Origin: Bog-756 sp963699085
GTDB taxonomy: Bacteria > Actinomycetota > Acidimicrobiia > Acidimicrobiales > RAAP-2
NCBI GenBank assembly: GCA_963699085.1
Contig: CAVOTH010000002.1
Coordinates: forward strand, 1-64,000
Direction of reading: 5' to 3'
DNA: 64,000 nt
The notes beneath the pieces are model-generated. The model had not been told where the DNA came from. It did no database searches and worked only from the letters and a program-made list of their open reading frames with translations. Of this stretch, positions 9,425 to 18,000 are shown one piece after another (the first letter of the stretch is position 1; the number at the start of each line of letters is the position of its first letter). A program made the translations under genes and the position numbers.

Positions 9425-9912
9425 CCACCCGGGCAATCGACCAGACCACCGAATCCTTCTCGGACGGCACCGTTTCGGGGGCGCCACGTCTGTGGCTGCG
9501 GCTCGAGGCCGTGGCTCTCCTGACGGGGGCGCTGATCGCTTACTCGACCACGGGGCAGCACTGGTGGCTGGTGCCGGTTGTTGTCCTGCTTCCCGATCTG
9601 GCGATGACGGGCTACGTGGGCGGAACACGAATCGGGGCCTTCCTCTACAACCTGGCCCATGCCACTCCCGTGCCGGCTCTGGTGATTGGTCTGGGCTGGT
9701 GGCAGCACCGACCACTCGTACTCGGGTTGGGACTCGTCTGGCTTGCTCACATCGGGCTCGACCGCCTGATGGGGTACGGACTCAAGTACGACGACCACTT
9801 TCAGCACACCCACCTCGGCATACTCGGCGGGAGGGGAAGGACATCGAAGCGTGGGACGGAACAACAGACCGAGGCCCTCGCCAAGCCTCCGCATCCCATA
9901 GTCATCCCATAA
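9421..9912 (+). CDS. DUF4260 family membrane protein
   Basis: A 163-residue membrane protein with four helices in residues 25-125. The DUF4260 signatures are readable: LLPDLAMTGYVGG, GAFLYNLAHA, and the C-terminal HIGLDRLMGYGLKYDDHFQ followed by HTHLG. The start is a TTG at 9421 preceded by GGAGAGG at a good distance, and it overlaps the stop of the previous gene, so this belongs to the same operon. Function of the family is unknown. The tail after residue 135 is charged and may be cytoplasmic. Confidence 0.82.
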   Translation: MTTRAIDQTTESFSDGTVSGAPRLWLRLEAVALLTGALIAYSTTGQHWWLVPVVVLLPDLAMTGYVGGTRIGAFLYNLAHATPVPALVIGLGWWQHRPLVLGLGLVWLAHIGLDRLMGYGLKYDDHFQHTHLGILGGRGRTSKRGTEQQTEALAKPPHPIVIP

Positions 9913-10005
9913 CACCGCGCGTATCCGGCCTCCGAACGATGCCGATCTCGCGATCGCTGCTTGGGCCGCTACATGGCACAACGAGGGTCGACGAAAGGAA
10001 GAACA

Positions 10006-10218
10006 ATGATCGAGGAAAACCACCCGACCAAGCGATACGGCAAGACCGAGGCAGTCGATCAACCAGTACCGCTGGCCCAAAGACCACGGGCATTCACCTG
10101 GACACGAATCGTTGCCCTGCTGGTGATCATCGTCCTATTGACAGGACTTACCTATCTGCGAGTCTCGTCCAGCCCGGAAACGGTCTCGGTCTCTCAGGGG
10201 GCCACGCCGGCCAGCTGA
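10006..10218 (+). pseudogene. N-terminal signal-anchor part of a frameshifted secreted hydrolase
   Basis: A 70-codon frame with an excellent ribosome binding site (GAAAGGAAG before ATG). It encodes a charged cytoplasmic leader and one membrane helix (WTRIVALLVIIVLLTGL), then ends at a TGA at 10216. The hydrolase begins in another frame right after. In related proteins a membrane anchor is followed by a segment like GAHAGQLTMHACTY, and that segment (GGHAGQLTMHACTY) is readable across 10198-10235 in the other frame. A G5 run at 10197-10201 is the likely shift point: one more G would join the two frames. I regard this and the next entry as one gene of about 718 codons. Confidence 0.7.
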
Positions 10219-10220
10219 CC

Positions 10221-12161
10221 ATGCACGCGTGCACTTACGCGACCGAGCTGGGTGCGGTGCCCGCGGACTGCGGCACGTTGATCGTGCCGGAGAACCGGGC
10301 AGACCCCCGGTCGCGCCTGATCGCGCTGCCGGTGATCCGGATCCTGGCTCGCTCATCCCATCCACTGGCACCGATCTTCCACCTCAACGGCGGCCCGGGC
10401 ATAACCAACATGACGTTCCCCCAAGCGAGCCGCCTGACCGCCCAGCACGATGTCGTCATGGTCGGCTACCGCGGCGTCGACGGCTCTTCGGTGCTGAACT
10501 GTCCCGAGGTGACAGCGGCGCTGGAGAAGTCGGCAGACTTCCTGGGGAAAGCATCGCTGAGCGCGTACTCCCAAGCCTTCGCCTCGTGCGCGCAGCGGCT
10601 TGAGCGATCCGGCGTAGACCTCGCCGGCTACACGCTGACCGAGCAGGCCGACGACATCGAAGCCGCTCGCGTCGCTCTCGGCTACCAGCGCATCGACCTG
10701 CTCAGCGAGAGCGCCGGGACCCGTCTGGCGATGATCTACCAGTGGCGGTACCCGAACAGTGTCGACCGCTCGGTGATGGTCGGGGTCAACCCGCCCGGGA
10801 ACTTCATCTACAGCGGAGCCGAGATCGATCAGGGGATCGAGCGTTACTCGGCGCTGTGCGCGCAGCAGTCTGCCTGCCGCGCCCGCACCGGCAACCTTGC
10901 CGCGAGCATGAAGCACACGGCGGCGCACATGCCGAGCAGTTGGTACTCCCTGCCGATCAAGCCGGGCAACGCCCTGGTCGGGACGTTCCTCGGGCTCACG
11001 GAGGCAACCGGTTCGCCACTGTCCGGGCCGATGACCCTCGACTCGTGGATCTCCGCCGCCCATGGCGATCCGAGCGGCCTGTGGTTTCTATCGACGATGG
11101 CCGGTCTCGTCCTCCCCTCGTCGTTCGCCTGGGGCGAGTTTGCCAGCATCGGGATGGCCGACGCGCAGCCCGTCGAGCGCTACTTCAGCTCCGGCGCGGA
11201 TCGGGGCTCGATCATCGGCAATCCCCTCGGGGAGTTCTTGTGGGGGGCAGGAGGCATGGCTCACGCCTGGCCGGCCAACCCGGGCGAGAACCAGTACACC
11301 AGCGTGCAGAACTCGAACGTCCCGACGCTGCTCATCGGCGGGACGCTCGACTTCGAAACGCCGGCCCAGAACGCCACGAAGGAACTATTGCCGCACCTTT
11401 CCAACGGGCATCAGGTCATCCTGTCCGGGCTCGGGCACGTGGACGACTTCGACGCCTACGAGCCGAGCGCCAGCACGCAGCTGCTGACCACGTTCTACGC
11501 CACCGGCCAGGTCGACACGTCCCGCTACACCCCGAACGTTGTCAGCTTCACAACATCGTCCACGCAGACAGCGATTGCCAAGGACAGCCTTGCGACAATG
11601 ATCGGCTTCGTCTTGTTGGCAGTGATCTGGCTTGTGGTGTTGGCGATCCGGATCCGGCGCCGAGGCGGCACCGGTCACAAGACGGGCGCATGGATCCGTT
11701 CGGCCGGTCCGATCGTGTTCGGACTCGGCGGATGGTTCCTCGGCGCACTGTTGGTACTGCGGTTCTGGCCGAGCTGGCCGCTCGACGACCAGCTGCTGGC
11801 AGTGGTCTCGATCGCGGTGCCGATCTGGCTCGGGGTCTACGCCGGCTGGGTCCGCACCGACACGCCGAAGGCGATGCGGGCCAAGGGCATCGGTGCCGCG
11901 GGTGTCGGTGCGGTGGTCGGAGCCGCACTCGGTTTCCACGTGACCGGCGGGCTCATGGCGTGGATCACGACGATTATCGGTGCGGCGGTCGTGTCGAACC
12001 TGAGTCTGCTCGTGCTCGACATCTGGACCGAGCGGGCCGCAGGCGCGGCCATGGCAACGACCCCGCCACAACCTACGGTCGCTCGGCGCACTCCCGACCG
12101 GGTCGAAGGTCTCGACCATGATCTCGTAGTCGTTGGTCACGTCGAGCGTGAAGTCCCGTAG
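10221..12161 (+). CDS. Alpha/beta hydrolase (S33/TAP-like) with C-terminal membrane region
   Basis: A 646-codon frame holding the catalytic part of a secreted or membrane-bound alpha/beta hydrolase. Visible elements: oxyanion motif HLNGGPG near residue 55, nucleophile elbow SESAGT (the usual G before E is S), acid in GGTLDFETP, histidine in GLGHVDD. After residue 440 come four to five membrane helices. Known relatives are tripeptidyl aminopeptidase-like enzymes. The ATG used here is only the first in frame; there is no ribosome binding site, and the true N-terminus is probably the signal-anchor frame at 10006 joined through the G5 run. Substrate is unknown. Confidence 0.8.
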   Translation: MHACTYATELGAVPADCGTLIVPENRADPRSRLIALPVIRILARSSHPLAPIFHLNGGPGITNMTFPQASRLTAQHDVVMVGYRGVDGSSVLNCPEVTAALEKSADFLGKASLSAYSQAFASCAQRLERSGVDLAGYTLTEQADDIEAARVALGYQRIDLLSESAGTRLAMIYQWRYPNSVDRSVMVGVNPPGNFIYSGAEIDQGIERYSALCAQQSACRARTGNLAASMKHTAAHMPSSWYSLPIKPGNALVGTFLGLTEATGSPLSGPMTLDSWISAAHGDPSGLWFLSTMAGLVLPSSFAWGEFASIGMADAQPVERYFSSGADRGSIIGNPLGEFLWGAGGMAHAWPANPGENQYTSVQNSNVPTLLIGGTLDFETPAQNATKELLPHLSNGHQVILSGLGHVDDFDAYEPSASTQLLTTFYATGQVDTSRYTPNVVSFTTSSTQTAIAKDSLATMIGFVLLAVIWLVVLAIRIRRRGGTGHKTGAWIRSAGPIVFGLGGWFLGALLVLRFWPSWPLDDQLLAVVSIAVPIWLGVYAGWVRTDTPKAMRAKGIGAAGVGAVVGAALGFHVTGGLMAWITTIIGAAVVSNLSLLVLDIWTERAAGAAMATTPPQPTVARRTPDRVEGLDHDLVVVGHVEREVP

Positions 12162-12195
12162 CGCCCGCACCTGGTGACTGGGACTTCGGGGATGG

Positions 12196-12220
12196 TAGTC
12201 TGTATTCGTGGTGCCACGAA
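12196..12220 (+). promoter_or_regulatory. Promoter-operator of the AbiE-like pair
   Basis: A perfect 7-2-7 inverted repeat, TTCGTGG-TG-CCACGAA (12205-12220), lies 57 bp before the GTG start of the regulator. A -10-like TAGTCT (12196-12201) overlaps its left edge. AbiEi-type antitoxins repress their own promoters through inverted repeats; that this palindrome is the site is inference. Confidence 0.45.
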
Positions 12221-12276
12221 CAGCGAACGGTCACGGGGCCTAGGCTCTCGAGCAGGCGGGCATCTCCCCTGTTCGG

Positions 12277-13152
12277 GTGGCGGACGACCGTATCGAGATC
12301 GCCGGTGTGCCTTTCGCCGTCAACGAACTGAAGGTGGTGCGCGAAAGCGATGCTCGCCTCCTTGCTCACCAACATGAGGGAGACGGGGGAGCAGCGACGA
12401 TCATCGTCGCTGACCGGATCTCAACAGCGGCGAGAGAGGAGCTGAGTCGGGCCGGCCTGGCGTGGTTCGACCGAAGGGGGCACCTCTGGGTCAGGGCCCC
12501 TGGTCTCTTCGTCAATGCCGAAGTGTCCTCAGGATCAGTGGTGCCTTCCCGAAGGGTCGTCAGCGTATTCAGAGGAACAGGTCTCGATGTGGCCCTGGCG
12601 CTACTCGTCAACCCTGAGGCGCCTCACGGCGTGCATGCCGTTGCCCGCCAGATCGATCGCTCCCCGGGCCGGGTGTCGGAAATCCTGTCCGAGCTACGGA
12701 GCCAGGGGTTGGTGGGCTCGGACAACCGGCCGTTCGTGCCCGAGCTGTTCTGGGCCGTTGCCGAGGAGTGGAGGCCCCGCTGGCATCCGATGCCGCAAGC
12801 TCCACCTCCCGACCCGCCCGAGCGGTTCCGACTGAGTGGGACCCTCGGTGCCGTCTCTCTCGGTGCACGTGTGGCCGCCGGACCCGCGGGAGGGTGGCCC
12901 AGGCTCTATGTCGCCGACGACACCGACCTGGCCACGGTGGTTGGTGCTTACGGCGCTCCGTCCGGTTGGACGGGATCGCAGATCGCAGTGTGCCCGTCCC
13001 GGTATGGCTTCACCTTGCCCTCCTCGACGAGTCGGGACGGCTTCCTCGTGGCTAGCGGCCTGATCATCGCTCTCGACCTCGCCCAGGATCGGGCCCGTGG
13101 TCGCGAGATCCTCGAAACCTGGGATCCTCAGGAGACTGCCCGTGTCTGGTGA
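12277..13152 (+). CDS. Winged-helix protein, probable AbiEi-like antitoxin/regulator
   Basis: A 291-residue soluble protein. Residues 1-90 form a small alpha/beta domain. Residues 105-160 form a winged helix (HAVARQIDRSPGRVSEILSE, then LRSQGLVGSDNRPFV). The rest is an alpha/beta domain of unknown function. It overlaps a nucleotidyltransferase gene by 11 bases, the usual arrangement of type IV AbiE-like systems: a wHTH regulator with an AbiEii-type NTase. The GTG start is the best placed; a weak GTTCGG precedes it. Not a close match to classical AbiEi that I can recognise, so the name is by context and fold. Confidence 0.6.
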   Translation: MADDRIEIAGVPFAVNELKVVRESDARLLAHQHEGDGGAATIIVADRISTAAREELSRAGLAWFDRRGHLWVRAPGLFVNAEVSSGSVVPSRRVVSVFRGTGLDVALALLVNPEAPHGVHAVARQIDRSPGRVSEILSELRSQGLVGSDNRPFVPELFWAVAEEWRPRWHPMPQAPPPDPPERFRLSGTLGAVSLGARVAAGPAGGWPRLYVADDTDLATVVGAYGAPSGWTGSQIAVCPSRYGFTLPSSTSRDGFLVASGLIIALDLAQDRARGREILETWDPQETARVW

Positions 13153-13906
13153 ACTCCGCCTGGCGAACTCCGGGGTGGCACCGCTGGTGACATCACTGGC
13201 CGCCTTGGCCGAGGCGGTGCCGATCGGAGAGTTCGCCGTGATCGGCGGTCTGGCCGTTCTCGCCCGACTCCAGGGCGCTCATCGGGTCACCTATGACCTC
13301 GACACCGTCGCCACACAGCATGGTGACGAGCTGACCGCCGTTGAGACTGTTATAGGCGCCGAGGGCGTCGATGGGCTCCTGCTGGGCACGAAGATCGACT
13401 GCATTGCCGTCGGAGACGTTCCGGCGAGTGACATCTCACCAGACCTTCTGCCCGAAGGGGAGGCGGACCGCATCTTCGTATTGGCCCATCGTTGGGCCCT
13501 CGACACAGCCGAGGACCTCACGCTCATCGCTGAAGAAGACGGAGAGGTGGTGGCCGAGGTTCGGTGCCGAATCGCCACCCCGGCAAGCCTCGTGGCCATG
13601 AAGCTCCAGTCCGCTCCGAAACGCCGTGCGGCGCGAGCGGAGAAAGCCGGAGGTGACTACCTCGACCTATTCCGTCTGACCTCGCACCCCGATATGACCC
13701 GATCCATCGCCGAGGCCTTGCGCCAGGCTCCCCACGACCTCGGATCCTGGTGTCAACAGGAGATCGGACGGTGCATGGTCGATGAAGCGGACCGGACCGT
13801 AGGGACCATTGTCCGATCCGGGGTGGGAGAAGCCAATACTCCGAGTGTCGATCAGATGCGTCGCACGGGGCAGTCCCTCGAAGACTTGCTACGAGGGGAG
13901 AATTGA
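13142..13906 (+). CDS. Nucleotidyltransferase, probable AbiEii-like toxin
   Basis: A 254-residue protein with the nucleotidyltransferase signature: GG in FAVIGGLAVLARL followed by the metal-binding pair in RVTYDLDTVA. AbiEii-type NTases modify tRNA or other RNA in type IV toxin-antitoxin and phage-abortive systems. A basic patch (SAPKRRAARAEKAGGDYLD) follows, as in NTases of this kind. The start is the GTG at 13142, with CAGGAG 8 bases upstream; it lies inside the end of the regulator gene, so translation is coupled. Whether it is active as a toxin cannot be read from sequence. Confidence 0.65.
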   Translation: MSGELRLANSGVAPLVTSLAALAEAVPIGEFAVIGGLAVLARLQGAHRVTYDLDTVATQHGDELTAVETVIGAEGVDGLLLGTKIDCIAVGDVPASDISPDLLPEGEADRIFVLAHRWALDTAEDLTLIAEEDGEVVAEVRCRIATPASLVAMKLQSAPKRRAARAEKAGGDYLDLFRLTSHPDMTRSIAEALRQAPHDLGSWCQQEIGRCMVDEADRTVGTIVRSGVGEANTPSVDQMRRTGQSLEDLLRGEN

Positions 13907-13915
13907 GTGATTCCG

Positions 13916-13980
13916 AACCTTCTGATCAAACCTTCTGACTCGGTCTTTCAAGGGGTGAAACAGTGGTCAGAACCTTCTGA
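13916..13980 (+). repeat. Three AACCTTCTGA repeats beside the tRNA-Arg remnant
   Basis: AACCTTCTGA occurs at 13916-13925, 13929-13938 and 13971-13980; the last is part of the palindrome TCAGAA-CC-TTCTGA (13967-13980). The reverse complement, TCAGAAGGTT, is the anticodon-arm/variable-loop segment of the tRNA-Arg remnant at 14162-14171. They could be integrase or excisionase arm sites, or traces of repeated insertions. The surrounding 13907-14261 holds no gene. Confidence 0.45.
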
Positions 13981-14154
13981 TTCGCCTGCCTGCAAGGAAC
14001 GAAAATAGCCAACGAAAAAGCCAACAATTGGGTCCCAGGGCGTAGCATTGAGTCCCAGCCAATTTCGCGGTCCGAAAATCACACCCCATCTGACCTGCAT
14101 ATTTGCGACGATTTGGGACTTGGCGGGACCCAGTAAAACGACCCCGAGGGCGCG

Positions 14155-14198
14155 CTACGGATCAGAAGGTTGCAGGTTCGAATCCTGCCGAGCGCGCA
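14155..14198 (+). other. 3' part of a tRNA-Arg(ACG): putative attachment site
   Basis: Reading from the anticodon loop, the sequence is CTACGGA (anticodon ACG), TCAGA (3' anticodon stem), AGGTT (variable loop), GCAGG-TTCGAAT-CCTGC (perfect T arm), then CGAGCGC, a discriminator base and CA. This is a well-formed 3' 44 nt of a tRNA-Arg. The upstream bases do not make the matching D arm, anticodon 5' strand or acceptor 5' strand, so it is not a complete gene. A bare tRNA 3' end is the classic duplicate left by site-specific integration. Confidence 0.7.
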
Positions 14199-14261
14199 AA
14201 AATGTTCTGGCTCATCGGAATCTGGCGGGCTCCGCGATCCCTCGGTACCGGAGATCGTCGG

Positions 14262-14642
14262 CTACCGGATCAATCGCACTACGACGGGTAGCTCGAGGCT
14301 GGCCCAGGCCCGATCCGCCGTGAGAACCTCAGGTGGCGTACAGCGAATTGCGAGCGCCAGGCAGCAGCGGTCTCCGAGCGACAGCGAACGCCCACCGTTG
14401 AGGGAGCGCAGCGCCCCGGCCAGCTCTGCATCGGCCTCGGAGACCGGTTCGATGGTGACGCCAGCGGCGGCAAGCAGCTGGCGGACCTGTCTGACGTCAA
14501 TATCGGCGTCAACCAGCTTCCCGATGACCTCAGCCAGATTCGCCGTTCCGAGGGTGGCCGAGGCGATCTCGTCGGCAACGACATCGGCGCCAGGCTCATC
14601 GTGAACCAGTGCGAGAATGGCCGAAGCGTCCAAAACCGTCAT
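14262..14642 (-). CDS. vapC: PIN domain toxin, VapC-like
   Basis: A 126-residue PIN domain protein of usual VapC length. The acidic active-site residues are in place: D5 in LDASAIL, E in NLAEVIG, D in LGDRCCLALA and D in LTADRAWA. VapC toxins are Mg-dependent ribonucleases that cut tRNA or rRNA. The ATG overlaps the stop of the AbrB-type antitoxin gene by 4 bases, giving the usual antitoxin-toxin coupling. The target RNA cannot be told. Confidence 0.85.
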   Translation of the reverse strand: MTVLDASAILALVHDEPGADVVADEIASATLGTANLAEVIGKLVDADIDVRQVRQLLAAAGVTIEPVSEADAELAGALRSLNGGRSLSLGDRCCLALAIRCTPPEVLTADRAWASLELPVVVRLIR

Positions 14643-14881
14643 TCAGCAGCCGCGGACAGCCGACGATCGGCGATCAGCTCATCGACGAGCGATCGCTCCT
14701 TGGGGACAGCGGTCGCCAATCGCCGCAGCTCGGTGACAGCGTCCTGTTGACGCTCGAGCACGAGCCGATGACCGGTGACGTGGAGATGGAGCCGATCACC
14801 GGGAGCCAGGCCAAGCGCACTGCGGATGTCGGCCGGGATCACGACCCGACCCTGCTGACCTAGAACGAGTGTGGCATCCAT
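14639..14881 (-). CDS. vapB: AbrB/MazE-type antitoxin, VapB-like
   Basis: An 80-residue protein whose first 45 residues are a SpoVT/AbrB DNA-binding domain (LGQQGRVVIPADIRSALGL, PGDRLHLHV). The C-terminal tail is charged and would wrap the VapC partner. I start it at the ATG at 14881 because the AbrB fold begins there; an ATG at 14908 adds nine residues with no domain match. Neither has a good ribosome binding site, so a leaderless message is possible. It lies immediately before the toxin with a 4-base overlap. Confidence 0.78.
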   Translation of the reverse strand: MDATLVLGQQGRVVIPADIRSALGLAPGDRLHLHVTGHRLVLERQQDAVTELRRLATAVPKERSLVDELIADRRLSAAAE

Positions 14882-14917
14882 GAAAGAATCATGCCACGAC
14901 TGGACCATTCATGCCAC
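14871..14917. promoter_or_regulatory. Phased heptamer operator of the VapBC pair
   Basis: GTGGCAT at 14871 and its reverse complement ATGCCAC at 14891 and 14911 are spaced exactly 20 bp apart, start to start. They straddle the vapB start. Inverted heptamers about two helical turns apart suit cooperative binding of AbrB-fold dimers bridged by toxin. Autorepression is inferred from the family. Confidence 0.5.
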
Positions 14918-15004
14918 ATGCCGTCGTTCCTCCACATTGCGACGCCGATTGAGCCAGCCAGGAGTCTCTTGTGTCTTGACACATGTGGCGCTCAAGCCAC
15001 TGCC

Positions 15005-18000
15005 TCATGCCCAGTCGGCCTCTTGCGCAAGCGCCAAGGATTCAGCGGCGCTGCGTTCCATCGCGCGATATCCGGCACCAGCCGCGGCCCCCTGCACTGA
15101 TCGGAGCAGCGATGTGGCCCGTTGTCGGTCGCCCGGCGCCCGGCGCTGCAACAGCAGCGCTGACCACCACAGATCGGTTCGGATGCCATAGAAGTTGGCG
15201 CCCGCCTCTCGGCAGAACACCGCCGCGTCGGCGAAGTACCTCTCGGCTTCCTCGTAACGGCCGAGGACCGTAGCCAGGCCCCCCAGATATCTGCTGATCG
15301 GACCAGTGGTGGTGGCGCCCGTCGCGCCGCACTGGTCGGCGAAGGGTTCCAGTAGATCGAAGAGTGAGGCCGCGTGCTCGGGAGTGCCGAACACGGTGGC
15401 CGCTTCGGCGTAGGCGCAGATACCCGTGGTCCAGAACAGATCATGTTGCAATGCAAAGCCGGACTCTGCCGCTTTATCGAGGAACCGAAGCGTTTCGGTT
15501 CGCCGACCACCTTCGGCATGGGACACCGCAAGCAGGGGCTGGGCGAAGGATATGCCGGGATTGTCGGCCGAGAATCTCTCGATCGTCGGGATGAGTCCCC
15601 CGGCATCGCCCCGGTGCCATGCGACCACGAACATCTGCCCGGCGAAGATTGTCGTCGCGTCGGGCTGACCGGTCGCCAGACCGAGATCGAAGGCGGTGGT
15701 GGCCAATTCCTCCAAACGTTCGGTGTCGCCGGCCAACAGGGCCCGACTGGCGCGATGGTAGGTATGGACCCAATGCAGGGTGGGCTGATCGAGCGCGTCG
15801 GCGAGGGACTCGGCGAGGGCCATGCATCGATCGAGTTCCCCGATGTCTCCCGCATTGGCTGCCGCTTCGTGACGACAGACCGCCGCCCAGAAGTACAGCA
15901 GTGTGTCGTCCAGTCGGGCCGCTCGACGGAGGGCTTCAGCGGTCCGGGCGAGAGTGTCGTCGAGCTCGGAAGGCACCCGGAGGGCGTCGAACACGCAGTT
16001 GGACACGCGCACGAAAATGGCGTCGCCTCCGTCAGATCGTGCCAGTTCCAGAGCTTCTTCGGCCAGGGCTCGTCGACGCCGAAGCGGCCCGGCGTACGTC
16101 AACTCCTGGCACAGATTGGCCAAGATCAGCGGGCGGGCCGGATGGCTTGGAGCGAGGCGATTGAGGGCCATCTCGAGGATCGCGACCTTCTCGGCGTCGA
16201 TGCTTCCGGCCACACTGAAGAACCCACGGTCACAGGCGAGGGCCGCCTTTACCAGACGCTCGTCGTCGCCCTCGGCGGCAGCGGCCCGAGCCGCCGCGAG
16301 CAGGGTGTCTCGGTATTCGGGGCGCCCGGTCTGACACTGCGCCGTACCCAGACCGATCGTCAGATCCCGGAGCTGTCCAGGTGAGAGAGCGGATGTGGGC
16401 GTCCTCGCATCACCAGCGATGCGGAGCGCCTCTTGGTAGAGGTCGAGCGCGTCGTCGGGGGCCAACGCCGCCAGCGAGGCGCCTCCGGCCCGCTGGAGAG
16501 CCAGGAGCGTTTGTCTGGCACTGACTGGTTGGGGCGCCAGTGACCAGTGCCGGGCTCGTTCGGTGGCCCGGGACTCAGGGTGGTCGACGCAGAGGGCGTC
16601 GAGGGTCTGGGCGACGCGTCGGTGAATCTCTCGGCGCCGAGCCCTTCCGAGCTCGCGGTACACGACGCGTTGTATCAGCGCATGGGTGAACCGGTAGGTG
16701 CCCGGAACGTCAATCGGCTCCTGCACCAGGCCGGCGGCCCCGGCCGCGTCGAGGGCGTCGATCAGCACCTCGGGAGACTGTGCAGCGGCACCGGCGAGCA
16801 CGTCGAGGTCGAACTCGTGTCCGATCACCGATGCCACCGAAAGGATGGCATGCACGGCGGAGTCCAGGCGTCCGACCCGTGCCAGGATCACTTCCCGGAG
16901 AGACGATGGGAGCAAGATCTCGGTGGAGTGGTCCTGGTTGAACTGTCTGCCGTTCAGACGGGTACCGACCCGTCCGGTTTCGACCAGATGGCGAACCATC
17001 TCCCTGACGAACAATGGATTGCCGTCGGTCTCTTTCCAGATGTCGTGCGCCACACCGCGTGATTCCGGGTCCAGGCTCTGACCCGTAGCTGCCGTCATCA
17101 ACGATTCGACCCCCGGTAGTTTTAGGCCCTCGAGGTCCACACGGACGACGTTCACGACTCGGTGCAGATTGGCCAGGGCGGCAGTCAGCGGGTCGGACAG
17201 GGCCCGGTCGGTGCTCCGGCATGTCGCCAGTACCAGCACGCCCTTCGCGTGACGTGACCTGACCAGATGGCAGAGGAGTTGCATGCTGCTCGGATCAGCC
17301 CACTGCAGGTCGTCAAAGGCCAGCACGAGCGGCCTGTCTTCGGCGAGTGAGCCAAGAACGTCGACCACCGAGGCGAATAGTCGGTGCCGGGCTTCCTCGG
17401 CGTCGACCGAGGTGGTGGTGGCGGCGTCGGATTCGTGGCTACGAGGAGCGACGAGACGCTCCCACTCGCGGATCCGGGCCAACTCGGGCCGGGATCGATC
17501 TGAGTCCGGCCATCGGGCCAACCCGCCGAGCGCTTCGGCGAAAAGCTGGTACGGGGCTGCCAGGTCCTCTTCACAATGGCCGTACAGAACGCAGGCGCCC
17601 CTGGCGGACGCTCGGCGCGCTGCCTCGGCCAGCACCGTGGTCTTGCCGACGCCCGGTTCACCCGAGATCAGTGCCACTTCGGGCCCTTCCCCTTGGGTGA
17701 CCCTGTCGGCGGCACGTTCCAAAGCCGCCAACTCCTTGTCGCGACCCACGACGACGGTCACCGGTTCGGACCGGAGTGCGGCCGGGAGGACGAGTGGCCC
17801 CCGGTGCAGAAGTGGCGGGAACGTCGAACGCAGCCCCGACGCGACGACGTGCCATACCGACTCCGTCATCCCCGAGGGTCGAAGCGTGGCGATCCCTGCC
17901 TCCACCAACTGGTAGCCGTGAGGACGCTCCGGGTCGAGCGCCTCAACGGCTGCCTTCGACACCAGTATCTGGCCCCCGTGTCCGAGATCGCGCAGCCGTT

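Noticed and set aside
9492..10220. Extension of the hydrolase frame to an upstream ATG (889 codons)
   Set aside because: The added part overlaps the DUF4260 gene and the signal-anchor frame in other frames and reads as Arg/Pro-rich nonsense.
14080..14198. Complete tRNA gene
   Set aside because: Only the 3' 44 nt fold; upstream bases cannot form the D arm or the acceptor and anticodon 5' strands.
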